A stretch of DNA of 64,000 bases, taken from NCBI GenBank assembly GCA_949357655.1, contig CASHTG010000008.1:124001-188000 (forward strand), in the 5' to 3' direction. The translations under genes and the position numbers were made by a program. Numbering within the stretch: the stretch's first letter is position 1; each line of letters opens with the position of its first letter. This DNA comes from Parascedosporium putredinis (taxonomy: Eukaryota > Ascomycota > Sordariomycetes > Microascales > Microascaceae). The notes beneath the pieces were generated by a model. That model saw only the letters and a program-made list of their open reading frames with translations. It searched no databases and had not been told where the DNA came from. Below are positions 20,736-32,100 of this stretch, one piece after another.

Positions 20736-23700
20736 GTCTCAATCGGACAGGTGGGGAGTGGATTGGAGTTGTCGTGGCGGGCCATTGTTCGAGACTCCAT
20801 GTACCGTATCCTAGTCAAGGCACCAGTCAGTTACTTGACCTCCTCACTCCCGTCCATTCCTCATAATACCGACAATACGTACGTCTCCACGCCCAAAAGG
20901 TGACCGGCTCCGATGCCCGCGTACCGCACCGGTAGCGTGGAGTGGAGGCTGCGTGAGCGCGAGGTGAGCGCGCGGGAAAGCCAGCCAAGCCAGCCATCAA
21001 ATTGATCATGGTTGCATGGAGGTTCGCAGAGTCGCAGGGTCGGCATGGTTCGGTGAATGCAACGCTAAAGCCAAGGGGATTACGCAAGCAGACGCGGGCG
21101 GAAACCCCGTCACAGAGGAGCTCCGCTGCCCCCTTCCGTTTCAGAGCCGACCTTCCCGGTCCTGGCGCGCCACCGGAAGGGCTCTCTCATCGAACCAGAC
21201 AACAGACAGCCCGTTGGGTGCCGATCCTTACCATATGCCGTAATGCCTCCACTTGTTGTCTTGATGTCTCGATCATGTCCCTAAGCCTACAGCGGCCACT
21301 GGACCATCACCATCCGCCTACCAAAACCTCCATCCACCAATACGGAGCGCTTGTCGCGTGACCACTTATCGCGTGAGCAAGAAGAAAAGGAAAAGAGAAG
21401 ACATGCCATCATCATTTTTTTTTTTTCATAGGCTCTTTCGTGGTAAGCCAGACAACCCATTCGCCCCTTGCAACGACTCCGGGTAGAGAGCACGCACCCC
21501 TACGGTACATGGGTATCTCCAGCTTCGAGTAGGCAAAAATATCAATTTCAACAAGTAGACAGGGGAAAGAGAGGGAAAGTCACTATGATGTCGAACGAGC
21601 CTCCCTGATGGCAGTTGTTGGGGGTGTATCGAAGTATCGGCGGGAGTGGAAGCATGTCGGATCTGGGCGGGGGTCTTGTCAAACAGAAGCGAGTGGGACC
21701 TTGGTCGGAGAGGGAGAAAATCGTTCCCCACCGTAGGAAAAGATCTGACAATTGGCTTGCGTGGCGGTTTCACGAGGCGCGGCGCATCCACACAAACCAA
21801 GGAGGGTAAGCAGAGAAAGGGAGAAAATCAAGAGAACAAAGGAAAGAAGCAAGGGAAAGAAAAAAACTATGCTTGGTCGCTGCGCTTCCGCCTTGTCACC
21901 TCGTCTCTTTCTGTCATCCCTTTCTGTCATCTCTATTCTGCATCTCTTAGAATCCTCCTCAGGGGGTTTAGAGTTGCTCGGTTCGTTCAGGCCCCGTCTT
22001 AGACCTATTTTAAGTAGTCGGGACATTGGCGATCCCAACAACCTCCAACCTTACCTGGTTCTGTGATCGGCGGGCGCCGGAACAATCATTACACTAGGCC
22101 AAGGAAACACCATGAAACAGTGCTCATCACCCGTGCCTTGGACCAACTCTCCTTCCACTACCTGTTGACCCCAGAGGAGAGCGTCGACGAGGTTTAGCAT
22201 ACTTGCTAGATGAGCCCGTTGATCACCTTTGTTTTTGGTTTTGATGTGAGACTGATAACGGATTGGTCCGTTCGTCTATTCGCTCGTCAACCCCTCGCAC
22301 AGCTGTCAGAAGCAAACAATGGCCCTCTGAGGACACGAACACATGAACACACGCGCTGGTGTGACATCGCATATTGGCGAGATGAACGAATCCTGAATCG
22401 TGTGTACAAGGCTCGGGGTTCCCACGAAATCGACTAGTTATGTGCTCGAGGTGTTGTAAGGCGTCTGTCAATCTCCTCATACCCTAGCAAAAATGCCGTG
22501 AGGGATGCTGCTCTTGTGAAGCCCGCAGACGTGATGTGACCATGGTGGAGTAGCCGGAACTACCCCCAGTTTTCAACGAGAAAAGCTTGCACCGCAACAT
22601 GACCACGTCGATGTTGTGTTCGCTGCTCTCGGTGGTGGAGAATTCTCGACGGCTTGCGTCCGGCTCTGGCCTGGTCTCTCCTCCACTGTGCCGCCATTCC
22701 CACAGTCCGATCACGGTCTCTTCAACAACTCGTGGTGACGTATACACTTGATACCCTCAGACCAAGGCTTGCGCTAGCCCCAACTCCGCATTAGGTTTGG
22801 CAAGGGTTGACTACCTACTTGTAGCTAGGGCCGGAAGAGATCCAGGCCTATTGTCGTCGTCAGCAAGTCAATATCTTAAGACGATTGAAATGGCCGGTCC
22901 AACGAGTGTTTTATGTGCTCGACACCCCGATGCAAGTGAGTAGGCAATAGAACCTGTGATGACTTGTCTTGCTGGATCCGGTGTGAGTTCTCCCCTTGAC
23001 TTGCCTCCTCGGGCTTTGTGGGGCCTTGAAGGCGTAGATAGGATGGGATTCCTCCTTGGATAGGACTTAGTTAGATACATGTGTCGAAACGGTTGATCGA
23101 CGGTGGCGAATTACATGTCTGATGGGGCGGACGGTGTGAGAGGACGTAGTGCAAATGGCGATGTCGTATGCCATCTTTCACACGGCATTCCTTTGAATGA
23201 TATTCAGAGCGCTCAATGTTTCTTTCCTCGTTCAAGATCTCTAGTTTCAAGGCCATGATGTTTTGGTAATGAACGGGGAGAGAGAGGGGGGGCGCACTAA
23301 GAAACTCTTTCTTTTGAGCCGCTGCATCGCTATTGCAAAGATTCACGCACAAATATGAAAGAGCGATACGAGTCCAGTCCGTCGAGGCCGTACAGTCTAA
23401 CTTGTTCCGCTAAAATTTCGCCGACCAAGACATCCATAGATCAACCCCACAGCCATGCGAGACCACAAAGACAGGCACAAGTTGACCTCCTAGACAAACC
23501 TATAATCTGCTATAGAGAGGGTGATGGACAGGCATGGATCCGATTCTCCACCTTGGAGTGCCGCTCTAGAGGCAATTGAACGCGAATGGATGCCTGGTTG
23601 AATATTGAATTGGCTGAGGCATACCTCAAAATCAAATGCTCAATTGAGCCAGGAACAGGTTGCCAAGTGGTGGGTTTACCTCAGAAAGAGAAACAAACTA

Positions 23701-24648
23701 ATAGCTTCAACCATTATGCTGGAAAATGATCAGATGGAAATCAATCCAACTGACTTCAATGATTTTGGATGTGGCGCCAGCCAATGCTCCAGTCAGGACC
23801 GTGCCTTCCTTAGTGCACCATCCCTTCCTTTCCTATTTCCGTTTTCTTACTCTACCTTGACGGTTCCTTCCCCTGGCAGCGCTCACACTCCGTTGTAGGA
23901 AAGGATGGACCTCCGTACCTGCCATCTCATGGGGAGATGTGGGTCTAATCAGCAACCACAGACACAGTACTTGTATCGCATAATACAGCACTGCCATCTA
24001 CGATCTACATCAAGGGTCGACCTCCACTCCACGCCTCTTCCTCCTTTCTTTATTATTCTTTTAAACAAATCCGACTCCCTCTTCCTCTAATTTCGATTCT
24101 GGATTTGGGGATTCCTTGTTCCGGTTGCCTCTCGCTCTCACTTTCGACACCACGTGGGAGAGCTTTTACTAACACCATCAACACCTTATTCACCATCGTC
24201 GAGCCGCCGTTCCCGACGTCGCCTCCCCTCCAGCCTTTTCAGCCAAACCACTTGTCACTCGTTGCTACCCACTAGAAGCCCAGGTGCACAGAAAGTAAAT
24301 CTTTCTGAGAAAAGAGAACTATTCGCTCGAGTCGTATCCTACCATCCATTCTTTCACCATTCTCTCTGTGCCACGACGGAAGGAGTTCCACACGCACCCC
24401 AGGACACAGGGGGTTTCGACGCAGCGCACCTACATAACTCTGCCTCAAGATTTGGCGTATGCGACTCAAGCTCGGCTAGAAAGAGTGCCAGTGACACCAC
24501 TCGATTCATTCCAGTCCTAACTGGCCAACTGGGGCATCTTCTCAGACTTTCTCCCTCACTCTTTTAACTGCTAGCTCTTGGAGGTAGAAAACGTCATCGG
24601 GCTTAAACGAAAGCTCTTGATGATATCTTAGGCTGACTAGTCATCGTC

Positions 24649-26254
24649 ATGGTTTCAAAATCAACGGGCCTTCCATTACCCACCACAGCCTCACTTCGAG
24701 GCTGGAGGCGCAAGACTCATAAAGCCATTAGTATTGTCTCTGCCCGAGCTCTACGCAACAGGCTTCGATGTATTCTCGGCTTATTCGTGTTGGTCAATGT
24801 CATCGCCATTTTCTCTATACCTGGAAGGTTAGCAGTTGTGACCCTCGGAGGTCAGGTGGGCCCTCTTTTGCGTTGGCATGGCGCAAAGGAAGAGGTCGGC
24901 GGTCTACGCCTTGTTGTATTTGGAACTCCCGATCTAGGGATGCGCCGGGAAACGGGCGGAGCCCTGGAGATAAGAGCTGGACCGAGCACCTCTGCACCGA
25001 AGTGAGTATGGAAGAGCTACTACCCTGTAGCAGTTAAGGGCGATCTGTTTCGGGCGAAGAAAGTGACTGACTCTTTTGCTATAGCTGCGTTGCGCGAGCT
25101 ACCAATCTCTAGTGCCGGCGATTGACGGAAAGACGTTGGATCCAGCCTTCACATCCAACTCAGCTTATAACACAACTCTGAACTATGTTCACCTGTCGCA
25201 TGATGCATCCATTCCTGGCTACGACTATACTTTTCTCAATAGTCAATACCCCTCCCGGTTCACGACGACCTAGAGACCCAAGTTAACAAATTCCTTGAGA
25301 GCAAACCCCGAGGAACCCACCCAAGGAGACGCTTTGGATTTTCAATTTTGGATTTTGGGACATCTGGGCTTTATCGTCGATGCCACGTGAGATCGCCGAG
25401 GTTGCCATTAACCGAACGGTTTCGGACATGTTCCAACAGATTGAGATTCTCTACAAGGCCTCGCTCGTCGAGTCGTCCATCGCCTTTTCCGATTTCTGGG
25501 GTTATTCCGACCCAGACATAATCGAAAAACTTGAGAACAACCAGCTCTCTGATGTTCGTGGCGAGCGAGAAATGTTCCGCGTTCTGATCCCTCGCGTTGT
25601 CGACCCCTCCATCACTCCAGGTTGGGAATCTATGCGACCCCGTCCCCCTCTCCTCATAGCCTGGCCGTCCATATGACAAACGCCGCCTACCTAACGGAGC
25701 GTTGGAACGACGCCCTCTGGCTTCAAATGGATCGCTGGGAGAAGCTCCCTAATCCGGTACCCGCAGAGTCAATTGCAACCGGATCCGAACGAGCCGAGGC
25801 GCGCAAGCGAGACGTGGGACCCGGTGACTGGAAAAGGTCAGCTGCGGACACCAGGAACCGTGAGAACAAGCAGCAGCAGCCTAGCTTCGATCTAGAGCCC
25901 CTCCTAGCACCCTTTCCCCGCCGGCAGAGCATGGATTTTAATGGCTTCAACTTCGTCCGAGAAGTCCTCATCGAGGGACAATTCCGGGGTGCTGGGTTCA
26001 CGGACATGCTAGGACGTGGCCAAAGGGCCATGGAAAGCCTCATGTACTACGATGAAGCATGGAGACCTTGTTCCGAGGGCGACCTTGACGCAGCACCGCG
26101 CCTCTTTAGCCAGCGCAAATCTAGCAACGAGAACGGGACATGCGCTTCTCCCGACAACTTCTTTTGGGACACACCATTCCTCCTCGGCAACAAGGCGGCG
26201 CACACCCTCGCTCGCTTCGCCGCTACCGAAGCCAGCATTCGCCTCTCTTTATAA
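24649..26254 (+). CDS. Membrane-anchored GDSL-like family protein
   Basis: This resembles a fungal family distantly related to GDSL/SGNH acylhydrolases; no function is assigned. The product is about 508 aa. An N-terminal basic segment is followed by one membrane span (CILGLFVLVNVIAIFSI, about residues 42-58), suggesting a type II membrane protein. Family blocks are LRLVVFGTPDLG at the GDSL block I position, GDKSWTEHLC, the Tyr-Gln-Ser-Leu-Val-Pro block after the intron, LWIFNFGFWDIWALSS near 25340, and DNFFWDTPFLLG near the C-terminus. One intron at 25002-25084 (GTGAGT donor). The frame breaks near 24941 (one G missing), 25255, 25312, 25328 and about 25640. Neither a block I serine nor a terminal DxxH is visible, so catalysis is doubtful. 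The stop is at 26252-26254. Confidence 0.72.
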
Positions 26255-27884
26255 ACTTTTGGAGCCTGCGGGGCGGGGACGTTCCGCCTTCTTTTTTTTT
26301 CACTTTTTGGTTTGCACTTTCTTTTGTCTTTTCTATTTTCCACATGTACATTATCTCGTATGTGTGCATGCATCACTCAACTTTAGATGTACACGGCTGC
26401 TCCTTGTACCCTTGGACGGATTTCCCTTTCTCTATCATTTCAGGCAGCATTCCGCATGGCGTTTTCTGGGGCTTAAGGGTTTTATATGAATGTTTTTATC
26501 GATGCATCCGAGGTGGAGAAAACCACGCGTCCTGACTCACAGCACCGCAGAGGGCTTTTCGGGAATTTCGGTGCCAAAATGGTACACCACATAGATGGAC
26601 GGAAACATACTATGGAGAAACTGGGATATTAGAATGGCCCTAAAAACCGGCAAATAGGCCATAGGCAATGTTAATGAGACATCGATGATGGCACTTTGCC
26701 ATATCATCTACAAACACTTGCACGCCATCTCTTCCTGATACTAGATGCCTCTGATATCGTAATCTAGCTCTAGAGGAGTGTATTGTCGAGGGGCGGGGTT
26801 TTGTCTACGACTCATTTTGCTTGTGGCCGAAGATGACGGCGTCCGGCCGACGTGGGCGGGGAAAGTGGGTCTTCGGGAATCGAAATTCCGCCGATCGCGG
26901 CCACGCCAACATGCAAAGCCGCCAATCTCTCTCAGTTGCACATCGTCCCTCATTACTTTATCCCCGAGTGCCTTTTGATGAGCAACTATCTTCAGATTCG
27001 GCAATGGGAGAAGGGAAAAACCTGTTTGTCAAGCACGAATTCAGCTGTGCTCCAGCACGAATGCATTGGAATGTATATATATGGATGCAGATCTAAGATG
27101 TGACGAAGAAAAGAAGGAAAGAAAAAGATATATAAACAACGAAGGGAAGCGAAAATATGCAAACGATGAACCTCTACCTTGTTCCATTCCGCGTTTGTTC
27201 TTTGAAAGAGATGCATCTGGTAGAAGAGAGCGCGATGGTGGTGCATCCCAGCCTGAACGACGACCAGCTCGAAAAAAAAAACAAGTCCCAAGCAAAATTC
27301 GATCAAAATCAATACCAAAAGTAGCGGTAGTATGCATCATGTCATCGTCAAAGTGGCGTGCGTCGTAGGCGGGTCTCATCGGACCTCCGTCTTGAACCGT
27401 TCTTCTCGCTCACCTTCCCAGCGGCTTGTTCTTCTTTTTCATGGTTCCTGGCCGAACGCCGTACTGGAAAGTTATCCGAAAATCAACCCGAATTCGGAAT
27501 ATATGCTCCTCAAAAGGCAACCTGTATCGAGAGCTAGAGAATTGGATATCCCGATCCATCCACCTATTTGCCTTCTTCTCAAGGAATAAAAGGGACCGGC
27601 GCCATGTGAATGCAGGAATGCCCAGAGTGTTACAAATGAAGCCAACAATCCAAGGCTCGACGGTGAAAATGCACAAGGAGGGTTACAGATGCGATATAGA
27701 CGTGCGAGTCGGCAGAATCCGGGGCAGGCTTGGATGGTTCTAGTTCCCTCAAGTGTTGGTTGGTTTCCTGCCGTAACAAGCGTGTCTAAATAACGGCGGC
27801 AAGTTGGTCAGCACAAGTAGACGGACAGAAGGAGCGAAGCCGAAAGAAAAGAGGCTGGAAACAAGAGCCCTGGGCCGGAAAGAC
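26255..27884. other. Intergenic between convergent GDSL-like and LaeA-like genes
   Basis: The first 150 bp are T-rich and fit a 3' untranslated region. No gene is recognised in the rest. Antisense and short frames here show no family signature. Confidence 0.5.
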
Positions 27885-29188
27885 TCACAATAGGAAGTAG
27901 GGCATCAGCTTGCTCCGTCGCAACGCTCTTCTCATATTATCCACAAAAGCATCGATGGCTTTGTACTCCCAGCCCATGACCTCTTTCAAAGGTAGAGCGC
28001 AAACCCTTCAATCGACCCGTCGATAAACTCAGCCGTGAAAAGACCCAGCTGCTTCATTTTCTTGTCCCTAGGCCATGCGCCAATCGGAATCTTCCAGCAC
28101 CGGTACACCACGTCTTCGAATCCGGCTCTCTCCATCAGCTCCCTCATGCTGCCCTGGGGAGGCGGGAACTGAAAGCTGCGGCCCGACTTTTCGCTCGCTT
28201 CTAAAAGGGTCTCGTACCATCTAGTGTAGATGTGGTCGGGGCCCACGAGGTCGGATTCGGAGCGCGTTTGGATGTCGTAATCACAGCTCTCAAAGTAGCC
28301 GCCGGGTTTTAGGCGCGAGAAAGCTTGCCCGTAGAGCCGGGGCCAGTCGTCGATGCAACCTCCCAAGTGGCGGATGTGGATGTAGTCGAAGTAGTTTGGC
28401 TGCCAGACCCAATTTAACTGAGCATCGTCTATGAGAAAACGGCAGTTAGGTGGGACCCAACTCGGTTGAATTGGAGAAATATCGGTTCCAATGACTTCCG
28501 CGGAGGGAAGCATATCAGCCACGTCGCTAGTGACCAGATGCGGCACAGCGCGCTCATTAGTCAATGCCCGGGGAGTCGCGATAGCAGTAAGACGCTGTCA
28601 CTCACATTGCCCATATCCCCGTTCCAGTCCCGACATCCAGAATTCGCTGTGGATTGTCGCCGATAGGCGCCAGAAAGAGCTTGTCGTCGAAGAGCAGCGT
28701 CATCCAATGGTGTCTACACATTTGGTCAGAAAAGGATCCCGCGGAAGCCTTCGTTTGTCTTGGGACTTTCAACGCCCAAGGGGATGCGCGAGCCGCCACG
28801 GTACTTACGTTAGATCAAGGCCCTCCATCTGCTGTCGATCGTTGGGTCCCCTATTCACACAACATGAGCACGCCTACAGAGTGCAGGATAAGTACATCCG
28901 GACGATTCTTTGCTTACCAGTACGTTGTCGAGCTTGACCGCTGATAAGTTCGGCCGTGAATACTTCGGTAATCCAAAATGCTTTCGGTGAGAGAAGCTGC
29001 CGTAGACATGGGTCCACTAAGGGGCAGGGAATGTTAACAAGGTGAATCATTGCCATTGACTAACAAGGAGAGATTGAGGCACGGTAACGAAAGGCAGGGC
29101 GAACATACGTGGCGTCAGCAAAGGCGGAGTCGGCGTCGGTATCATCGTCGTTATCAGCATGGTTGACAAGAGTAGGATCCTTGCACAT
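27885..29188 (-). CDS. LaeA-like class I SAM-dependent methyltransferase
   Basis: This belongs to the fungal LaeA/TAM-like methyltransferases; LaeA itself is a nuclear regulator of secondary metabolism, but most paralogues are uncharacterised. The product is about 323 aa in five exons; introns are 28527-28605, 28714-28808, 28851-28917 and 29017-29108. The N-terminus is Asp-rich (NHADNDDDTDADSAF), then SILDYRSIHGRTY and the aligned WMTLLFDDKLFLAP. SAM motif I reads ILDVGTGTGIWAIDVADM across the 28527-28605 intron, followed by VIGTDISPIQPSWVPPN. LKPGGYFE and GSMRELMERAGFEDV are later family blocks. One base is missing near 28007; after that the frame reads on to KLMPYFLL and TGA at 27885-27887. 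The ATG at 29186-29188 is the nearest in frame. However, a GCTAAC branch and GCAAG acceptor lie just at it, so a further 5' exon (for example near 29425-29475) is possible. No biosynthetic cluster adjoins it. Confidence 0.88.
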
Positions 29189-32100
29189 ATGTTAGCCTTG
29201 GACTTCTCCTCTCTCTCGAGTGTTCTTCCAGTCGGGGCGGCAGCCTCAAAGAGAATGAAGATCTCAGCACGATGCGACAAGCGATATATCGTTAGCGCCA
29301 GTGAAGCGACAAGCGACTCATGGTAAGTGCGATTCAGCGGTGCTCGCTAAATGTCCGTACTGATGCGTCGCAACGCCGTCCGATCACTTGCATCAAGAAA
29401 GGAAAACAAGACAGGAAAGAGGGATAGCGCGGTACGTACACCTGGGATCGTGTTGGAACCTAACATCTCGGGGTTCATCTGTTCCATTCCCGGCTCAACA
29501 TTGGACGGGCCCAGGAAGAAAGTTGGGATGCGGTGGGCGCTGTGGCAAAATGGGTGTCCGCACGATGGCTACGGCCAACAGTGCTAAGCCGACTTGAAGG
29601 GGGTAGTAACACGTTTTAATGAATCAAAAGAGAGGTAGGTCAAGGAAAGAAAGAAAACTTATAAAGAGAGAAGAAAAAAAAAGAAGAAGAAGCGTGGGAA
29701 GAGAAGCAAGGAGGGACGTCTCCTGGGGAATTCTTCAGAGAACCGGCCGGTTGGGTCGCGGGGCGGGGGACGGAAATTATAGAAGCCCCTTCCCAGAGAA
29801 CCGGGAACCGACAAGATGGTTCAAGTTTTTGGAGTACCAGACTGGCGGGTGCGTGCTTCCCAATCCTTTCCCGAGGGCCTCGACTTTTGCAGGGCAGATG
29901 GACTCGGAGTGGGGAATTTTGCGATTGAGAGGGCGAGAGAGAGGACGATTTCTCTGAGCAGGCTGTGACGAAAAGATGGTGACAAAGAATCGAGATAGGG
30001 TATTATTGGGGGCGTGAAGGTGGAAATAGAGAGGCGATGTCCCTGGCTCTCGAGCAACGCAGAGTCTGAAGAAGGTGAGAGAAGCCAAGGGGGGATGCAG
30101 GTGATTAAGGAGGATTGAGGATTCGATTTGATGAGACGATGTAGACCTCCTTCACCAATGATTCAAACTTGCAGGAGAAAATGGGGAAACATCGAGGGGG
30201 GAACGAGGAAAACAAGAGTGGAGATCTAGCAAGGGTCGAAGGGGGAAAATGAAAACCAAATATTAATATTAAACCACCAAGACGAATCCCAATCTCTCGG
30301 GGACGCATGCACGCAAGACGAAGACTGGGGTCGGCGCTGGGGGTTGGAGACTGATGGATACGTGTGGGAGTGGTGTGGGGGACGGAAGCTGCGACCAGGG
30401 TACAAGGCTCACAATCTCCCCAAAAAAGTCAAAGTCAAGGCCGGCTGGGCGGATCTGCCAGCGCACTCAACCACCTTCTCGCTTCTTCCCTGTGCCGCTT
30501 GCACTTTTGGAAGGAGGTGTGTTATCGGTAATACAGAGAACAATTGGACCCGCATGCCCATCCAAGTGGGGGCTCGGGAGCACCCCGCCAGCTGTGGACG
30601 AGTCCTCGGCCAAGATGCAGGACGGGGAGGAGCGACCGAGCTTTCGGGCACGACCAAACTGCTGGGAAGGTGCCGATGAAGGAGAGGAGGAGCGGAAAAA
30701 GGAAGAAGGGAAAGACTTGTCGAGTACCTGCAAGCTTGAGTGCCCCATGCGTAGGTAGGTGTCGTTGCTGCTAGCAAATTAGTCTGTCAATTGTCTGTGT
30801 AGGTACGAGAGAGAGCACCAGGCATATACCTGGACCTTGCCAAACGCAAGCCAACGCCGGCTCTTGTGTAGGGCTTGATGATCAATTTCAATTCACCAAT
30901 GAAACTAAATCCTCACGACGCTACTTGGCTAGAAAGCAAGGCAAGGCAAGGTAAACGCCGCCACATTTCCATTCACGGAGTGCTCTTTCTAAATCGTGGA
31001 TCCTGCGAACCACTCAGCTCACAAGCGTTCTCTTTTCCCGGTTCTTCTCTTGCGTCTGTTTCAACGGTCCGGTCCAATACCTCAAATTTCTCGCCTTATC
31101 TACGCTAGCAGTCCTACACCTAAAGAGAGAGTAGGATAAATTCGCAACGGCTCAGTGGTGCATCATCATTGCGCTGCAGTGCAACATCATCTTCTGACCA
31201 ATCTTTTTCTCGGAAGAAGAGGGGGTAGAGATGTGTTGGGAGAAGCGAGGTTGTGGCAGGGGGCTGAGGGTTGCCAAAGGGTTGGAACGGAACCAGTACC
31301 AGGGGGTGGGGATTGTTCTCCTGATCGTACTTTTTGAGGAAATGCATTCATTTGCTCTCCCAATGGATGGGTGTACTGACGAGAAGGCGCCGAAAATCTT
31401 TGCCTAGAAAAAAAAAAAAAAAAAAAAGGAACCGCTCGAGGAATCATGGCAGCCTCTTTGGTGGCCTACGAACTGTATTCTAAGTTTCTTAGATTCCCTA
31501 CACTCTATTCTTCAAGCACCACCTCGCAGCACAGCAACGCGTCAGGCTGCATTTTGAGCCTACACCCATCTACGTATATCCCAGGATTCAGTCACTGTTG
31601 GCTTTCGGTTCCCCGAGGGCATCGTGTGGCAATTCGCGTGGCAATAACGATATCGGTTCTTAAGGTCAAGGTGGTGCATGTTCTTTCCACCACCTCCTCT
31701 CAAGCGAACAAAGGAAGGGCAACCGATGGCGCTGGTACCGCCAGACCGGGTCTTCTTTCCCTCGGGTCAATCAGCAGCTTTAGTTAGGTAATAGTGTTGA
31801 GCCAAGAGCAGATCTAAGCCCAAAGCAGTTCGTTCATCTCTAAATTCTCGCGCTACTCGCAGGATGTGCGGGTGCGGGAAGCAAGCACGGCCAAACGTCG
31901 CACCTGGGGTTCGTCATTGGAGGATCCCGAGCCTGACTGTGCTTGGATTCGCAGGCTCCCCACGAGCGTACGGGGAAAGGAGGGAACTAGAAAGAAGGAG
32001 GACCTCCCTTGTCGAGTCGTCTCAGAGCAAGAGATAGCTGGGTTGCTCTCTCTTTCCCTCCTCTCAAGATAAAACGAGTGGAAATGCTGATCGCAGGGTA

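Larger units (their letters stand above)
18214..24648. other. 6.4-kb gene-free region
   Basis: I recognise no protein or RNA gene. Notable structures are a T-rich tract at 18957-19000, AT-rich dinucleotide sequence at 18444-18475, an A34 tract at 20424-20457, and a 14-bp inverted repeat at 20700-20735. All reading frames are short and lack fungal exon logic. The last few hundred bases should carry the promoter of the GDSL-like gene. Confidence 0.45.

Noticed and set aside
24649..29188. Secondary-metabolite cluster around the LaeA-like gene
   Set aside because: No polyketide synthase, peptide synthetase, terpene cyclase, P450 or transporter gene is recognised nearby.
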